Source of the DNA: Bursaphelenchus xylophilus
Taxonomy: Eukaryota > Nematoda > Chromadorea > Rhabditida > Aphelenchoididae
Assembly: GCA_904066235.2 (NCBI GenBank)
Contig: CAJFCV020000001.1
Coordinates: 8,122,001 to 8,186,000 of the forward strand
Length of the DNA stretch: 64,000 nucleotides
Direction of reading: 5' to 3'
The notes under the pieces were generated by a model, which was not told the origin of the DNA, searched no databases, and saw nothing but the letters and a program-made list of their open reading frames with translations. Of this stretch, positions 35,110 to 48,689 are shown in pieces; positions within the stretch are counted from its first letter, which is position 1, and each line of letters begins with the position of its first letter. A program made the translations under genes and the position numbers.

Positions 35110-37497
35110 ATGGTTTTAAGTACGATGCGGACGGCCGTGAGATACGGTTCGCTTCTGAAGGTCGCTCAAATGTCAAGATTGAAAGTAAGTTACTTTTTCT
35201 CAAAAAATCTATAATTTGGAAGGCGAATAACCTCGAATTTTATTTAGTTACCTTCGAATGCTCAGATCAATAGATTTATGCACTCGGGCCCGGCACCAGG
35301 AGTTCCGATAACCGTAAGTGCAATATAAAAATAATTTATCTTTACAATGTGAAGGGTGTTGATGCCAAGCCACCGACAGCGCGTGAAATTGCTCGGAGAT
35401 TGATGCAGTTTGTATGGCCTCAGAAAAATTGGTCGATAAAACGTAGAGTAATAATAGCCATGTCTTTTCTGGTAGCAGCTAAAGCACTTAATGCCTTTGT
35501 CCCGTTCTTCCTCAGGGATGTTGTGAATTATTATAACAACAAGGCTCCGGAGACTCTTAGGCTGAATCTAGATTCTGGACCATCGACTGTCATAACAACT
35601 GGAATAGCATTAATTATTGCTTGTGAGTATTCTCGATACACAGTATTACTTTTAAATTTTTGAATTGAATTTAGGTTTATGTTTTAGATGGTTTTGCCCG
35701 TGCCGGAAGTTCCCTGTTTAACGAACTTAGAAATGCCGTATTTGCGAGGGTAGCCCAACATTCTGTGAGGAATATAGCCAAGCAGATCTTCACTCATCTT
35801 CATGGATTAGATCTCTCTTTCCATTTGGGGAGACAGACGGGTGCCCTGTCCAAAGCAATCGATCGCGGAACTCGAGGGATGAGTTTTGTGATGAGTGCTT
35901 TGGTGTTTAATATTGTGCCCACAATATTCGAAGTTTCATTGGTGTCAGGGATCTTTGTAAGCAATGATAATACGGTGTATATCGTTTCTTTAGTATGTCA
36001 AGTGTGGGTCTGATTTTACAATGGTAACCGCAGCGACCGTTGCAACATATGCAGCGGCTACTATTGGAGTGACAATGTGGAGGACTAAATTCAGACATCA
36101 CATGAACCAGGCTGACAACGACGCCTCAAGCCGCGCTGTGGATTCTCTTATTAACTATGAGACGGTCAAGGTATGATTATTTTATACTTTATTGTTGGTG
36201 TTTAGTATTTTACGAACGAGAAGTTTGAAGTGGCAAGATACGATCATTACCTCCGCAAATACGAGGACGCTTCCTTAAAGACTTCCTCTAGCTTGGCGCT
36301 CCTGAATTTTGTCCAGAACGCTATATTCTCTACAGGAATGATCGCAGTGATGGCATTGGCCGCTCAGAATGTGGCCAATGGAATGATGACTGTTGGAGAT
36401 ATTGTAATGGTGAATGCATTACTCATGCAGCTATCTATGCCTCTAAATTTCCTGGGATCAGTCTATCGAGAAGTACGACAAGGCCTTCAGGATATGCAGA
36501 CCATGTTCTCTCTACTTGAACTCAAGAGTAAGATTATTGAGAAACCGAATGCTCGTCAATTGATTACAACTTCTGACAGAGCTACCGTGAAATTTGAAGA
36601 TGTTGTGTTTGGGTAAGCATTGGGTGGATTCATTGTATTTTTTTAGTTATGTTCCGAATGCTCCTCCAATCTTAAATGGCCTTAGCTTTGAGATCCCGAC
36701 GGGAAAGAAGGTGGCCATTGTTGGAGGATCTGGCTCGGGAAAAAGTACTATCGTCCGACTGTTATACCGCTTGTACAACACTGAGAAGGGACGGATTACG
36801 ATAAACGACGAAGATATCAGGGAGTTTACTTTGGATAGTCTCAGGAAGTCAATCTCCGTTGTCCCTCAGGATGCCGTCCTCTTCCACGACACGTTATATT
36901 ACAATCTTCTTTACGGAAACACCGAAGCAACAAAAGAACAGGTACGTATTCATACCATTTTGTGAATATGATGGTTTTTAGGTATATGACGTCGCTAGGA
37001 TGGCCGATCTGCATGATGCCATCCTCAGAATGCCTCACGGATACGATACAATGGTGGGGGAAAGAGGTCTTAAAATATCCGGTGGGGAAAAACAACGCGT
37101 CGCCATTGCTCGGGCTATCCTCAAGAATGCGAATGTGATTGTTTATGATGAAGCGACCTCCGCGTTGGATGCCCTCACTGAAGAACACATTATGAATTCT
37201 TTAAAAAAGGCTATCTCTGGCCGCAGTTCCCTCTACATCGCTCATCGACTGGCCACTGTTGTTGATGCTGATGTGATCTATGTTCTGGATAACGGAGTTG
37301 TCAAGGAATGTGGATCCCATTCGGATCTGTTGTCAAGGCCTAATGGAAAATATTTGGAGCTGTGGAGAAGTCAACATCGATTTGGATGGGAGGCAGAAAG
37401 ACTTCGGAAGGCGGCACAGCAACGACAAGAAGAGAACGAATTTCTGAATCAGTTGGAGTTGGACAAGTGTTGTGGACAAAGTAATTGCAATCGTTAG
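35110..37497 (+). CDS. abtm-1: ABCB7/ATM1-type mitochondrial ABC half-transporter
   Basis: Inner mitochondrial membrane exporter needed for cytosolic iron-sulfur protein assembly. Eight exons: 35110-35184, 35248-35313, 35355-35622, 35688-35956, 35994-36170, 36206-36612, 36647-36941, 36982-37497; 690 residues (human ABCB7 752). The first ~45 residues are basic, Ser-rich and lack acidic residues, fitting a mitochondrial presequence. The transmembrane domain has family blocks [43 protein letters not shown] and [15 protein letters not shown]. The nucleotide-binding domain has Walker [10 protein letters not shown], signature SGGEKQR, Walker [13 protein letters not shown] and the switch His (AHRL). 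The C-terminus is Cys-rich (KCCGQSNC), recalling the CGNCSC end of human ABCB7. Confidence 0.97.
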
Positions 37498-37928
37498 ACT
37501 AACATGATTGGGAGTCCCCGGGTATCTAAAACAATCAAAGTCTGAACAGTGAGATTGACCCAAGCCTTAGATTATGTATCCTTGCTCCTGCTCATTCCCG
37601 GTTTTGCGGTGGTCGTTAACATTGTCAGGTTAACAGATTTTTTATTTAGCCATTTACTTTTACCGGTGTTTGCACTTTTACAAATTTGCTGTTGATGTTA
37701 TATTTTTCTGATCTTCTGTTGCCTTATTCCAGCCCACGATCATCATTAGATGTACCTGGAACCCGTCGTCTCTTAGGAATGAATATATATATATTGTTTA
37801 TGGGTATCCTTTTTACCTTGCTGTTATTGGAATAAACGTTCAAAAAAACTTTCGAACTGCTATACATTCGTTTTAACGGTTAATACTGATTACACTATAA
37901 TTTGAGTCAAGTCTTTTAGGCGTGTGGA

Positions 37929-38518
37929 ATGGCTGCTTGCTTCAACTTCAATTTGGATTCCCTACGCGAAATCGAATGGGAGACCCGAAGGAATCATCTT
38001 GCGTCTGTGGCTTCGGGATTCTTGGTATGGGTGTTTTTTAAGGGTTGATTTAATCATTTCTAGTTCTTCCTCGGCCTTTGGATTTACGTTGACACGGCTG
38101 TAGTCTATGGGAAGGAGGACTGGACCAATGCTTACATTGTTGTCACCATCGCTAGTGTGGTTGGGATGTTCATGGTGAATGCCGTTTCAAACCGTACAGT
38201 CCAAGGAATCAGCTACGACGAGGGAATTCTCGGCACTCGCGGTGAGTTCCCCTCCCCTCATGTTTTTTTGATGTATCTAAGGATAGCTTTTAAACATTAA
38301 TTGAACTTGTTTTAGGCGCCCGTCTCTGGTTGATGATTGCTTTTGTTTTATCCTTCGCATCTTTAGTTGCTGGCCTCTGGCTGATGTTCTCTGACTACGT
38401 CCTTAGAAAGGGTGATCATCCCAACTGGCCAGGCGTTGCCCTCTTCTTGAACAATTTCCTCATTTTCTGCGCGTCTCTGGTATACAAATTCGGCCGTTTG
38501 GAGGAATTGTGGCAATAA
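37929..38518 (+). CDS. TMEM50: TMEM50 family four-pass membrane protein
   Basis: Three exons, 37929-38024, 38064-38241, 38316-38518, give 158 residues, the usual length of TMEM50A/B. The N-terminus has the family's NLDSLREIEWETRRNHLAS block, followed by four hydrophobic segments (FLFFLGLWIYVD, AYIVVTIASVVGMFMVNAV, LWLMIAFVLSFASLVAGLW, GVALFLNNFLIFCASLVYKFG). The C-terminus ends RLEELWQ. Family members sit in ER/Golgi membranes; biochemical function is poorly defined. It starts 431 bp after abtm-1 on the same strand with CTTTTAG 9 nt before the ATG, so it may be the second gene of an operon. I recall the two genes being neighbours on C. elegans chromosome I. Confidence 0.93.
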
Positions 38519-38765
38519 TCAAACTATGTGGAGGTTCACAGTATACATACTTTGTATTATTCTTTTTCATTCTGAATCACTTGACGTAACAAAAGTAAAT
38601 TGTGTTTACTCTCTGTGGACACTGATATATAATTGGCATAACGTTTCTACTCGTTTTAAATCGCTTACCGTTCTGTTTCACTTACGCAATCCGGAATAGC
38701 ATAATAAGTAGGGCTGTATTTCGAGGACTTTTCAAAACGATGTCAAATTGCGTCATTTTGGCTCA

Positions 38766-39207
38766 CAAGGGAAGTACCCCAAGTGCGACACTCCGATTTT
38801 CTTTAAATTTTGCACACACCTCGGTCATGAGCTAATTATCAATTCCTGAAAGCTTTAGCTCGCGCTTTTCAGGCGCCGCCGAGAACTGAACGATCTTTGC
38901 TGCCGAGAGAGTACGCCAAACGCAGAGAGCGGCCATAGAGAAAAACACTTTTTGGCCATAACGTTGCTAGTTTCGTGCGGAAAAAAATGATTCTTTGTGG
39001 AAACATTACCCCTTTATGGTAGAAATAGGCATGAAACTTCGTGCCGGAATTCGGCAAAAAGTGTCAAATTTTCGCCGACTTCCGATCTTGAAATCTTGGT
39101 TGCTTCTGCAAAGCGCGAGCTGGATTCTCGCACATATTTTAGAAAAAATCATTCTAAATTTGTGCCAGGTTTCATCAAAATCTGAGCGTCGCACTTGGGG
39201 TACTTCC
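38766..39207. mobile_element. Second copy of the CLN3-intron MITE
   Basis: Starts CAAGGGAAGTACCCCAAGTG after TCA and ends with the inverse CACTTGGGGTACTTCC, aligning along its whole length with the element at 8779-9227 at roughly 85-90 percent by eye. The last four terminal bases differ, so the right target duplication cannot be read. This copy's CAAGGGAAGT end equals that of the 17206 foldback, which ties the families together. Confidence 0.85.
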
Positions 39208-39254
39208 GTATACATATTATGTATTTATAAAATTAGCGTAATATATGTAGTGGC

Positions 39255-39852
39255 GGGCGCACACTTGCGGGCAACCAGTTTGCGGGCAAATTTTTTGCGG
39301 GCAGCCACTTTGCGGGCAGCCGACATTTGCGGCCTGCACCGGCATTTGCGGGCAGCCTGGGACATTTGCGGGCAGGGTCGACAGTTGCGGGCAGCCTGGA
39401 AGATTTGCGGGCAGCCGACACCTGATTGTGAGGGTAACAGGGTGGACGTGGAAAAATTACTATGATATTATATTTTGGAAATTTGCCGACATTTGCGGGC
39501 AGCCGACATTTGCGGGCAACCGGCACTTGATGATAACAAGGTAGAGGTGGAAAAATTACTTCGATATTTTGAAAGTTTTCCGACATTTGCGGGCAGGCAA
39601 TACTTGCGGGAAGCCGACATTTGCGGGCAACAGTTCCAAAAGTACCAATACAGTCTGTGTGATTGTTTTTTCCTGTTGCCCGCAAATGTCGGCTGCCCGC
39701 AAGTGTCGGCTGCCCGCAAATGTCGGCAAATTTCCAAAATATCGCAGTAATATTTCCACCTCCTAACCCTCAGGTGCCGGTTGCCCGCAAATGTCGGCTG
39801 CCCGCAAGTGTCGGTTGCCCGCAAGTGTCCCAGGCTGCCCGCAAGTGATGCA
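39255..39852. repeat. Inverted minisatellite of a ~17-bp unit (GCGGGCAGCCGACATTT)
   Basis: The left half (39255-39640) repeats TTGCGGGCAGCCGACA-like units on the + strand; the right half (39675-39850) has the inverse, TGTCGGCTGCCCGCAA. Intervening stretches (GTGGAAAAATTACT) also recur inverted. ORFs across it are repeat translations. It is probably another foldback element built on a minisatellite, like those at 11.2 and 20 kb. Confidence 0.85.
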
Positions 39853-39867
39853 TAAAGTTATAAAATC

Positions 39868-41142
39868 AGGCCCGTCACGGGCCGGGCCTGGAAAAAGACT
39901 AGACGGGCCGGGTCGGTCAATCAGACGGGCCGGGCCGCGGGCCGAAAATCGGAAAAATAGGGTCCGCTGACCACCCCTGGTTAGGTACCTTTTATTGAGC
40001 ACCGGCTAACCCTTTTAAAAACGGCTGCAGACTGCGGTTTCGTGTTACACGATGAATCTGTCCCGGGAACTTTTTCCTCATTATTTTTCGAACTACAACA
40101 AACAAAACGTAATGAAACAGTTTAACAATCCAATATTTCGCAGTCAGATTTTAAACTTGTTTCCCTTTCATCTTCCGGCTCCGGGAACTGGCAACTAATT
40201 TTCGACCTCAAAACTAGGGTTCGGACGGGGTATATACCCGGGGTATATTCCCGGGTATATACCAAAATACCCGAGAGGCCGGGTATTTTCGGGTATTTAT
40301 GGGTATATTCAAAGTACTTTTGCATTCAAAAAATGTAAAAAAAGTCGAGTTTTGTCATTACACAGGGGATTCGGATTTACTTATAAAAACTTTTATCTAC
40401 TTATAAAAACTTTTATTTACTTATAGGTGCCAAAAAATTCACTTATAAGTAAAAAAAGGCGGAGCCTATTTTGCTTTACTTATAAGAAAACCGTATTTAC
40501 TTATAAGAACTTTTATTTACTTATAAAAACTTTTATTTACTTATAATTACCAATAACGACTCCGAAAAGAAAACATTTGAGCGGGAAAGACGCTTTTGGC
40601 TTTTTGCACGTATGTCCCGGACTTGCAGGGGTGGTCAGCAGACCCTATTTTTCCGATTTTCGGCCCGCGGCCCGGCCCGTCTAATCACCGGCCCGGCCCG
40701 GCCCGTCTAGTCTTTTTCCAGGCCCGGCCCGGCCCGGCCCGTGACGGGCCTGGCCCGGCCCGGCCCGGCCCGTGCAGGCCCGTCTATAGAGGGTTCTGCG
40801 AACTGCGCCCAGGCTCGGGATCTAAACTGAGGCAAAAAAGGCGTTGATCTAGCTAGTAAAGGATCAATGTGATAGTTTTGTGGTTCTATAATGGAACTAT
40901 AGACTTGTAAACGTGTTAGAACTTGAGAAACAGCAACTATAACAACATCAATTAATTTTCCCGGCGCGAAAACAATGAATGCCAACGGTTTGGCATTGTA
41001 TTTTAGACGGGCCGGGCCGGAAAAAACCCCAGGCCCGCGGCCCGGCCCGTGACGGGCCCGGCCCGTTTGTCAATTTCCATTTTTGAGGCAGGCCGGCCCG
41101 TTTGGGCCGGGCCGGGCCGGCCCGGCCCGCCGACCACCCCTG
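39868..41142. repeat. GC-rich GGGCCGGGCC foldback repeats
   Basis: Runs of GGGCCGGGCC or its inverse at 39868-39975, 40636-40790 and 41007-41142. The first and second blocks are inverse to each other down to flanking GACCACCCCTG / CAGGGGTGGTC and CGAAAATCGGAAAAATAGGG. They are extremely GC-rich islands in AT-rich surroundings. The second and third blocks lie inside the A element starting at 40361, so several insertions are layered here. No gene. Confidence 0.75.
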
Positions 41143-42572
41143 CGGACTTGGAAAAATTCTAAGTTTTTCGGAGCAGTGCTGGTCAAAGAAGGTGCATAAG
41201 GGTATTTATACCTTGGATGGAACCAGGTAAGGTGCTTACAGTCAGTTGTTGATGATAATAATTGTTTATTTTTTGTGAGTTTTTTTTTCAGAACTGTAAA
41301 AAGTGGACAGATGAAAAATCCGGAACATAAGAAACTTCCTGAATAGAAAGCATGTCAACATGGAAGATCTAGGAACAAGCATGATCAACCAAGAATTCAG
41401 ATGAAGAACCCCTTCATCAATTTTGGTAGGTTTTTTAAACTGATTCCATATTTCAGAAGGCCAGAAACTTTTTAAGACAAAGTTTTGTTATGTTGTACTA
41501 GGTCCAGGTGAACCGCTAGTTTTCAGATAATCGCAAAATTGGTCATGGAGGAAGTAAATGGACAACGTGAACACGATGCCTGGAAAAATGGCTCCCATAT
41601 GCTTCAGGTATGTTGATAATATTCGCCTGGACCTAGTACAACATGACAAACTTCATGTCTCAAAATCTTTCATTGTCAAATTCCTGATCCTCAAACTAAT
41701 TTTTGGGATGGAAAAGGAGAAAAAAATCGGTTCAAGGACAGCTCATAGTAAACTATCTCCGAAAATTTTATTCAATTTTTCTTTATCTTTGAATATTTTC
41801 AGTGAATTTAGCCGCTGGAGTACCCATAGAAAACCCGCGCAGAAGCAATCCTTGCCCCGCCAGGACAAATGACACAGATGCTTACCCGGAGCACGGAAGA
41901 TGCGCTAACCACATATCTTACTGGTAATATATCAGTCAGGTTGTTTTTTCTTTGTTTGAATAAATTTATATCTATCCTGCACTGTGCATAATTTTCTATT
42001 ACCTATAAGTATTTATAATTACCTATAAGTGAATTTCCCGGGCGCCGAGAATAAAAATTACCTATAAGTGATTTCAAAATCACTTATAAGAACTTTTATT
42101 TACTTATAAGAACTTTTATTTACTTATAAAAACATCGAGTTTTTATAAGTAAATAAAGGTACTTATAAGTAAATCCGAGTCCCCTGTGTAAAAAAATTAA
42201 TAAATGTTGACATTTTGTCATAATTTCTTTTTTGCTGCTCAAAACTTGGTTCTATGGTTGAAAATTACTTGGCCGGAGTGGGAAAATGGACGGGGAAAAA
42301 TTCGAAATCTGACTGCCAATTATTGGATTGCTAAACTTTTTCATTGTTAAAGTACTAGTTTTGTTTGTTGTAGTTGGGAAAATAAAGAATATCATTCCAA
42401 ACATGATTAGGTTAATGAATAAGTTGCCACTTATTCATTAACGACTTCATATTGGTACTATATTTGACTAATTTAGGCTAATTTTATAAATACCCCCCGA
42501 ATATACCCGAGATTTCGGGTATATACCCGGGTATATACCCGCGTGGTGAATATACCCGAATTTTCCGAACCC
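40217..42572. mobile_element. Foldback element D (GGGTTCGGA ends, GGGTATATACCC arrays), TSD TA
   Basis: The left end GGGTTCGGA is followed by GGGTATATACCC-like repeats (40225-40315); the right end has the same repeats and CCGAACCC (42490-42572). TA lies at both outer edges (40215-40216, 42573-42574). Its core is largely replaced by element A. Confidence 0.65.
40361..42188. mobile_element. Element A (CACAGGGG ends, ACTTATAAG arrays), nested in D, TSD TA
   Basis: Terminal inverted repeat CACAGGGGA.TCGGATTTAC with TA duplicated outside (40359-40360, 42189-42190). The subterminal regions are arrays of TTTATTTACTTATAA. The interior includes GC-rich foldback DNA and an internal hairpin near 41490-41650 with ends GTTGTACTAGGTCCAGGTGAA-like and its inverse. 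The 104-codon ORF at 41558 has no transposase features. It looks like a TA-targeting, Tc1/mariner-like, non-autonomous element. Confidence 0.75.
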
Positions 42573-42574
42573 TA

Positions 42575-43732
42575 CACAGCGGACCCAAATTGACTTATAA
42601 AAACATATAATGACTTATAATGAAATGATTTTTTTATAAGTCATTATCTGTTCTTATAAGTCATTTTAAATGACTTATATGTTCATATATGATTTTATAA
42701 GGGTTCTCTGTGCGCTCTTGTTGAATTGACTTATAATTTCATATATGTTTTTATAAGTCATTTTATTTATAACCGCACCGTGCAAAAAAATGAAGATTTA
42801 TTTCAATCTATAACTCAAACAATTAAGCGGCACAAGTAGAATAAGACTTCAATGCACGAAGGACCTGAGATTTTTTGATGGGGCGTTCGTCGCTTCTGTA
42901 GGCGGCCGTAGATGTATATTATTGCTTCTAATGCTTCTGGTTTCACTGAAAATATTTGGAGATATTAGAAAAGTTTTTTTTCGGGAAACTATAATATGAG
43001 TTCGGCTTAAACTCGATTTTTACGGAAAAATTTTTAGACATGAAATTTGCGATATTGTACTAGGTCCAGGTGAATGTTATCAACCATACCTGAAGCTACC
43101 GGATGTCATCTTTCTATTCATCGTGTATACATTGTCCATTGGATTCCTCCATGACCATTTTTGTAGTTATCTAAAACCCAACGGGTTCACCTGAACCTAG
43201 TACAATATAACAAAACTTTGTCTTGAAGTTTTTTCGAGACCTCTGAAATGTGGAAAACAGTTAAAAAAAAACACCTACCAAAATTGAGCAAATGGATCCT
43301 TTAGCAATCCGTTTGTTGATCGTGCATGTTTATACATCTTCTGGGGATGGATCTTCTTCAGGCTGGCATGCTCCCTGCACGGGAAGGTTCTCACGTTCGG
43401 GACTTTTCATCTAAACACTCTAAACTTTTGCAAAACAAAAAAAGGCTGATTAAAAGCATCTTACTTTGATCGATCCAAGGTAGAAATACGTCGCGACGTT
43501 CCAAAAACTTAGAATTTCACAAGTCCAGCTCACGCGTGCACAAAGCAAAAAGCGTATTTGGCGCTCAAAAGTTTTCTTTGCAAAGAACTTATTTGTTATT
43601 ATAAGTTCTTATTTGTTTTTATAAGTAAAGAGAGATAAGCCCCTCCTCTTTTGACGTTATTTTGACTTATAAGTCATTATCTGTTCATATAAGTCGTTAT
43701 ATGTCTTTATAAGTCAATTTGGGTCCGCTGTG
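42575..43732. mobile_element. Element B (CACAGCGGACCC ends), related to A, TSD TA
   Basis: Ends CACAGCGGACCCAAATTGAC and its inverse, with TA on both sides (42573-42574, 43733-43734). Subterminal arrays are TTATAATGACTTATA-like. It contains a hairpin with TGTACTAGGTCCAGGTGAA near 43060 and its inverse near 43190, shared with A and C. The TA at its left is also the right TA of element D, so B probably inserted into D's target duplication. Confidence 0.75.
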
Positions 43733-43734
43733 TA

Positions 43735-44606
43735 AAAACTTTTATTTACTTATAGGTAAAAATATTTCCCAAAAATTCACTTATAAGTTAAAAAAAGGCG
43801 GAGCCTATTTTCATTTACTTATAAGAAATTTTATTTACTTATAAGAACTTTTATATACTTATAATTACCAATAAGGACTCCGAAAAGAAAACAGTTGAGC
43901 GCCAAAGACGCTTTTGGCTTTTTGAACGCATGGGCGAGACTTAGAAATTCTAAGTTTTTCGTAGCAGTACTGGTCAAAGAGGGTATTTAAACGTTGGATG
44001 GAACAAGGTAAGGGGTTTCTAGTGAGTTTTTTCTTTTACAGGACTGTAGAAAGTGGGTAGATGAAAAATCCGGAACATAAGAAACTTCCCGATTAGGAAA
44101 CATGTCAAAATGGAAGAGCAGAGAGCCTGGGAAGATCTAGAAACAAGCATGATCAATCAAGAATTTGGATGAAGAACTCTTTCCTCGATTTTGGTAGGTT
44201 TTTTAAACTGCTTCCACATATCAGAAGGCCATAAACTTTTCAAGACATAGTTTTCTTATGTTGTACTAGGTCCAGGTGAACCCACTATTTCAGATAATCA
44301 CAAAATGTTCGTGGAGGAAGTAAATGGGCAACGTGCACACAATGTCTGGAAAAAATGACTCTCGGATGCCTCAGGTATGTTGATAATATTCACCTGGATA
44401 AATTTTTATTTATCCTGCACTGTGCATAATTTTCTGTTACCTATAAGTATTTATAATTACCTATAAGTGAATTTCCCGGGCACCGAAAATAAAAATTACC
44501 TATAAGTGATTTAAAAATCACTTATAAGAACTTTTATTTACTTATAAAAACTTGAAGTTTTTATAAGTAAATAAAAGTTTTTATAAGTGATTTTGAGTTC
44601 CCTGTG
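43735..44606. mobile_element. Element C, left-truncated relative of A
   Basis: Collinear with A (TTTATTTACTTATAGGT, AAAAAAAGGCGGAGCC, TGTACTAGGTCCAGGTGAA, CCTATAAGTGAATTTCCCGG) but missing the left terminus; it ends in a diverged terminal repeat GAGTTCCCTGTG at 44606, about 120 bp before the COG3 start. Confidence 0.65.
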
Positions 44607-44722
44607 AAGCAAGTTATCCATTTTTTCCGAATTCGTTTTTCTTTTCGAGACCATAAATTTAGACGTTGCAAAAATGTTGTAAAATTTTTTTTGAGAAAAA
44701 TGAAAACAGATTTTGCTCATAG

Positions 44723-47544
<2,822 letters not shown>

Positions 47545-48689
47545 CTGTGATGTGAACATACTAAATTATTTTAAAATATATATATCTACTAGAATTGAGA
47601 GTACATCATTGAGATCAGGAAGGTCTCTCCCGGTCCTCTTTGAACTCGGAAAACCTTTTTGCATAATTCGAAAAACTCCGGAAACTCGAAACCCGGAGGT
47701 CAGAAGCTGCATTTGTTGTCGGGCCGAGTGCGCAAAGGCCGGTCGCCGAAGGTACAAGTAATCTCCATCATGAAGTGAGTTTGTCCTGCAAATTGATTAC
47801 TAAGAAGTGTTACTGTAAATGACAGTTTCTCCCGTTGATTATTTAAATTGAGCTCCCAAATTTTAATAATCGCGGCTTTGTGGGCACTCCAGGCAGGCAG
47901 ATCGTCGAGGGCTTTTTGTGCACGAAAACATACTTCTCGAGGGGATTCCCGCACCTTTTCTCAAGAGTCTGAAACTGACGGGCTTAACGAGTAATTGTTT
48001 TAAGTTGTAGCACTTTCTTCCGTCCCGAGACGCTCTCGGTCTGGCTGACATCTCGTGTCAACGCAGCCATCAAGGGCATTTTCTGAGTCCAAGGTGTAAT
48101 GTTATAGTTAGGGATACAGAGGAATGGGCCTGGGTGTCATAACCAAAGAGTTCATTTTTTAGGTCTATTGTTTGAAAATAAATATGTTATTATTATAAGG
48201 GGTGTACTGTAGAGCTGTTTTTGTTGCTGTATATTTTTTATAATATTTTTGCAAACAGTCAAATGCTTGGCCGGCCATTTATGATTTTTGGCTATTTTGT
48301 TCCGTATTTTGTCTCCAGGAGTCAAAGTCTGAAGAGCAGGTGTGCCAGACGTGGCGGACATGCTTTTTAGTGCTCATTTCATGCAGGAGGTATTCAGTTT
48401 CAGGCCGCGATTCCACGGATGACTTATCCATTTTCCCGCGCTCTTTTTTGGTCTTGACCTCGAGCGCTAAGGTCTCTTGGTCTCGGGAATGTGAAACGGA
48501 CACAAATTTTGTTCTGCAACATCTTTCCGCACACTGATATTATATTGCCAGTCTTTCGATCGCCACGTATTTCTATGATGTTTGAGAGGTCATTTTGATC
48601 TAGGTGGGAGATAGGAAGAATTGTGATGTCAATCTACAGTAACCCATAAAAAGTAATTTCTTTCCAGGTTCGGGCCGCATGCTCTGGCC
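47545..48689. other. Interval between cogc-3 and the nicotinic receptor gene
   Basis: 1.1 kb. The first part is the cogc-3 3' UTR. Short ORFs at 47700-48051 and 48279-48503 on the minus strand have no recognisable products. A TTTCCAG acceptor at 48666 lies just before the receptor's start and may be its trans-splice site. Confidence 0.4.

Noticed and set aside
39233..39848. Several overlapping ORFs rich in CGQPTF / ARKCRLP; also a CRISPR-like look
   Set aside because: Minisatellite translations on both strands. Units face each other as an inverted repeat, spacing is irregular, and the genome is eukaryotic, so not CRISPR.
41558..41872. 104-codon ORF inside element A
   Set aside because: No DDE/D transposase motifs or DNA-binding domain seen; lies on internal hairpin sequence shared with B and C.
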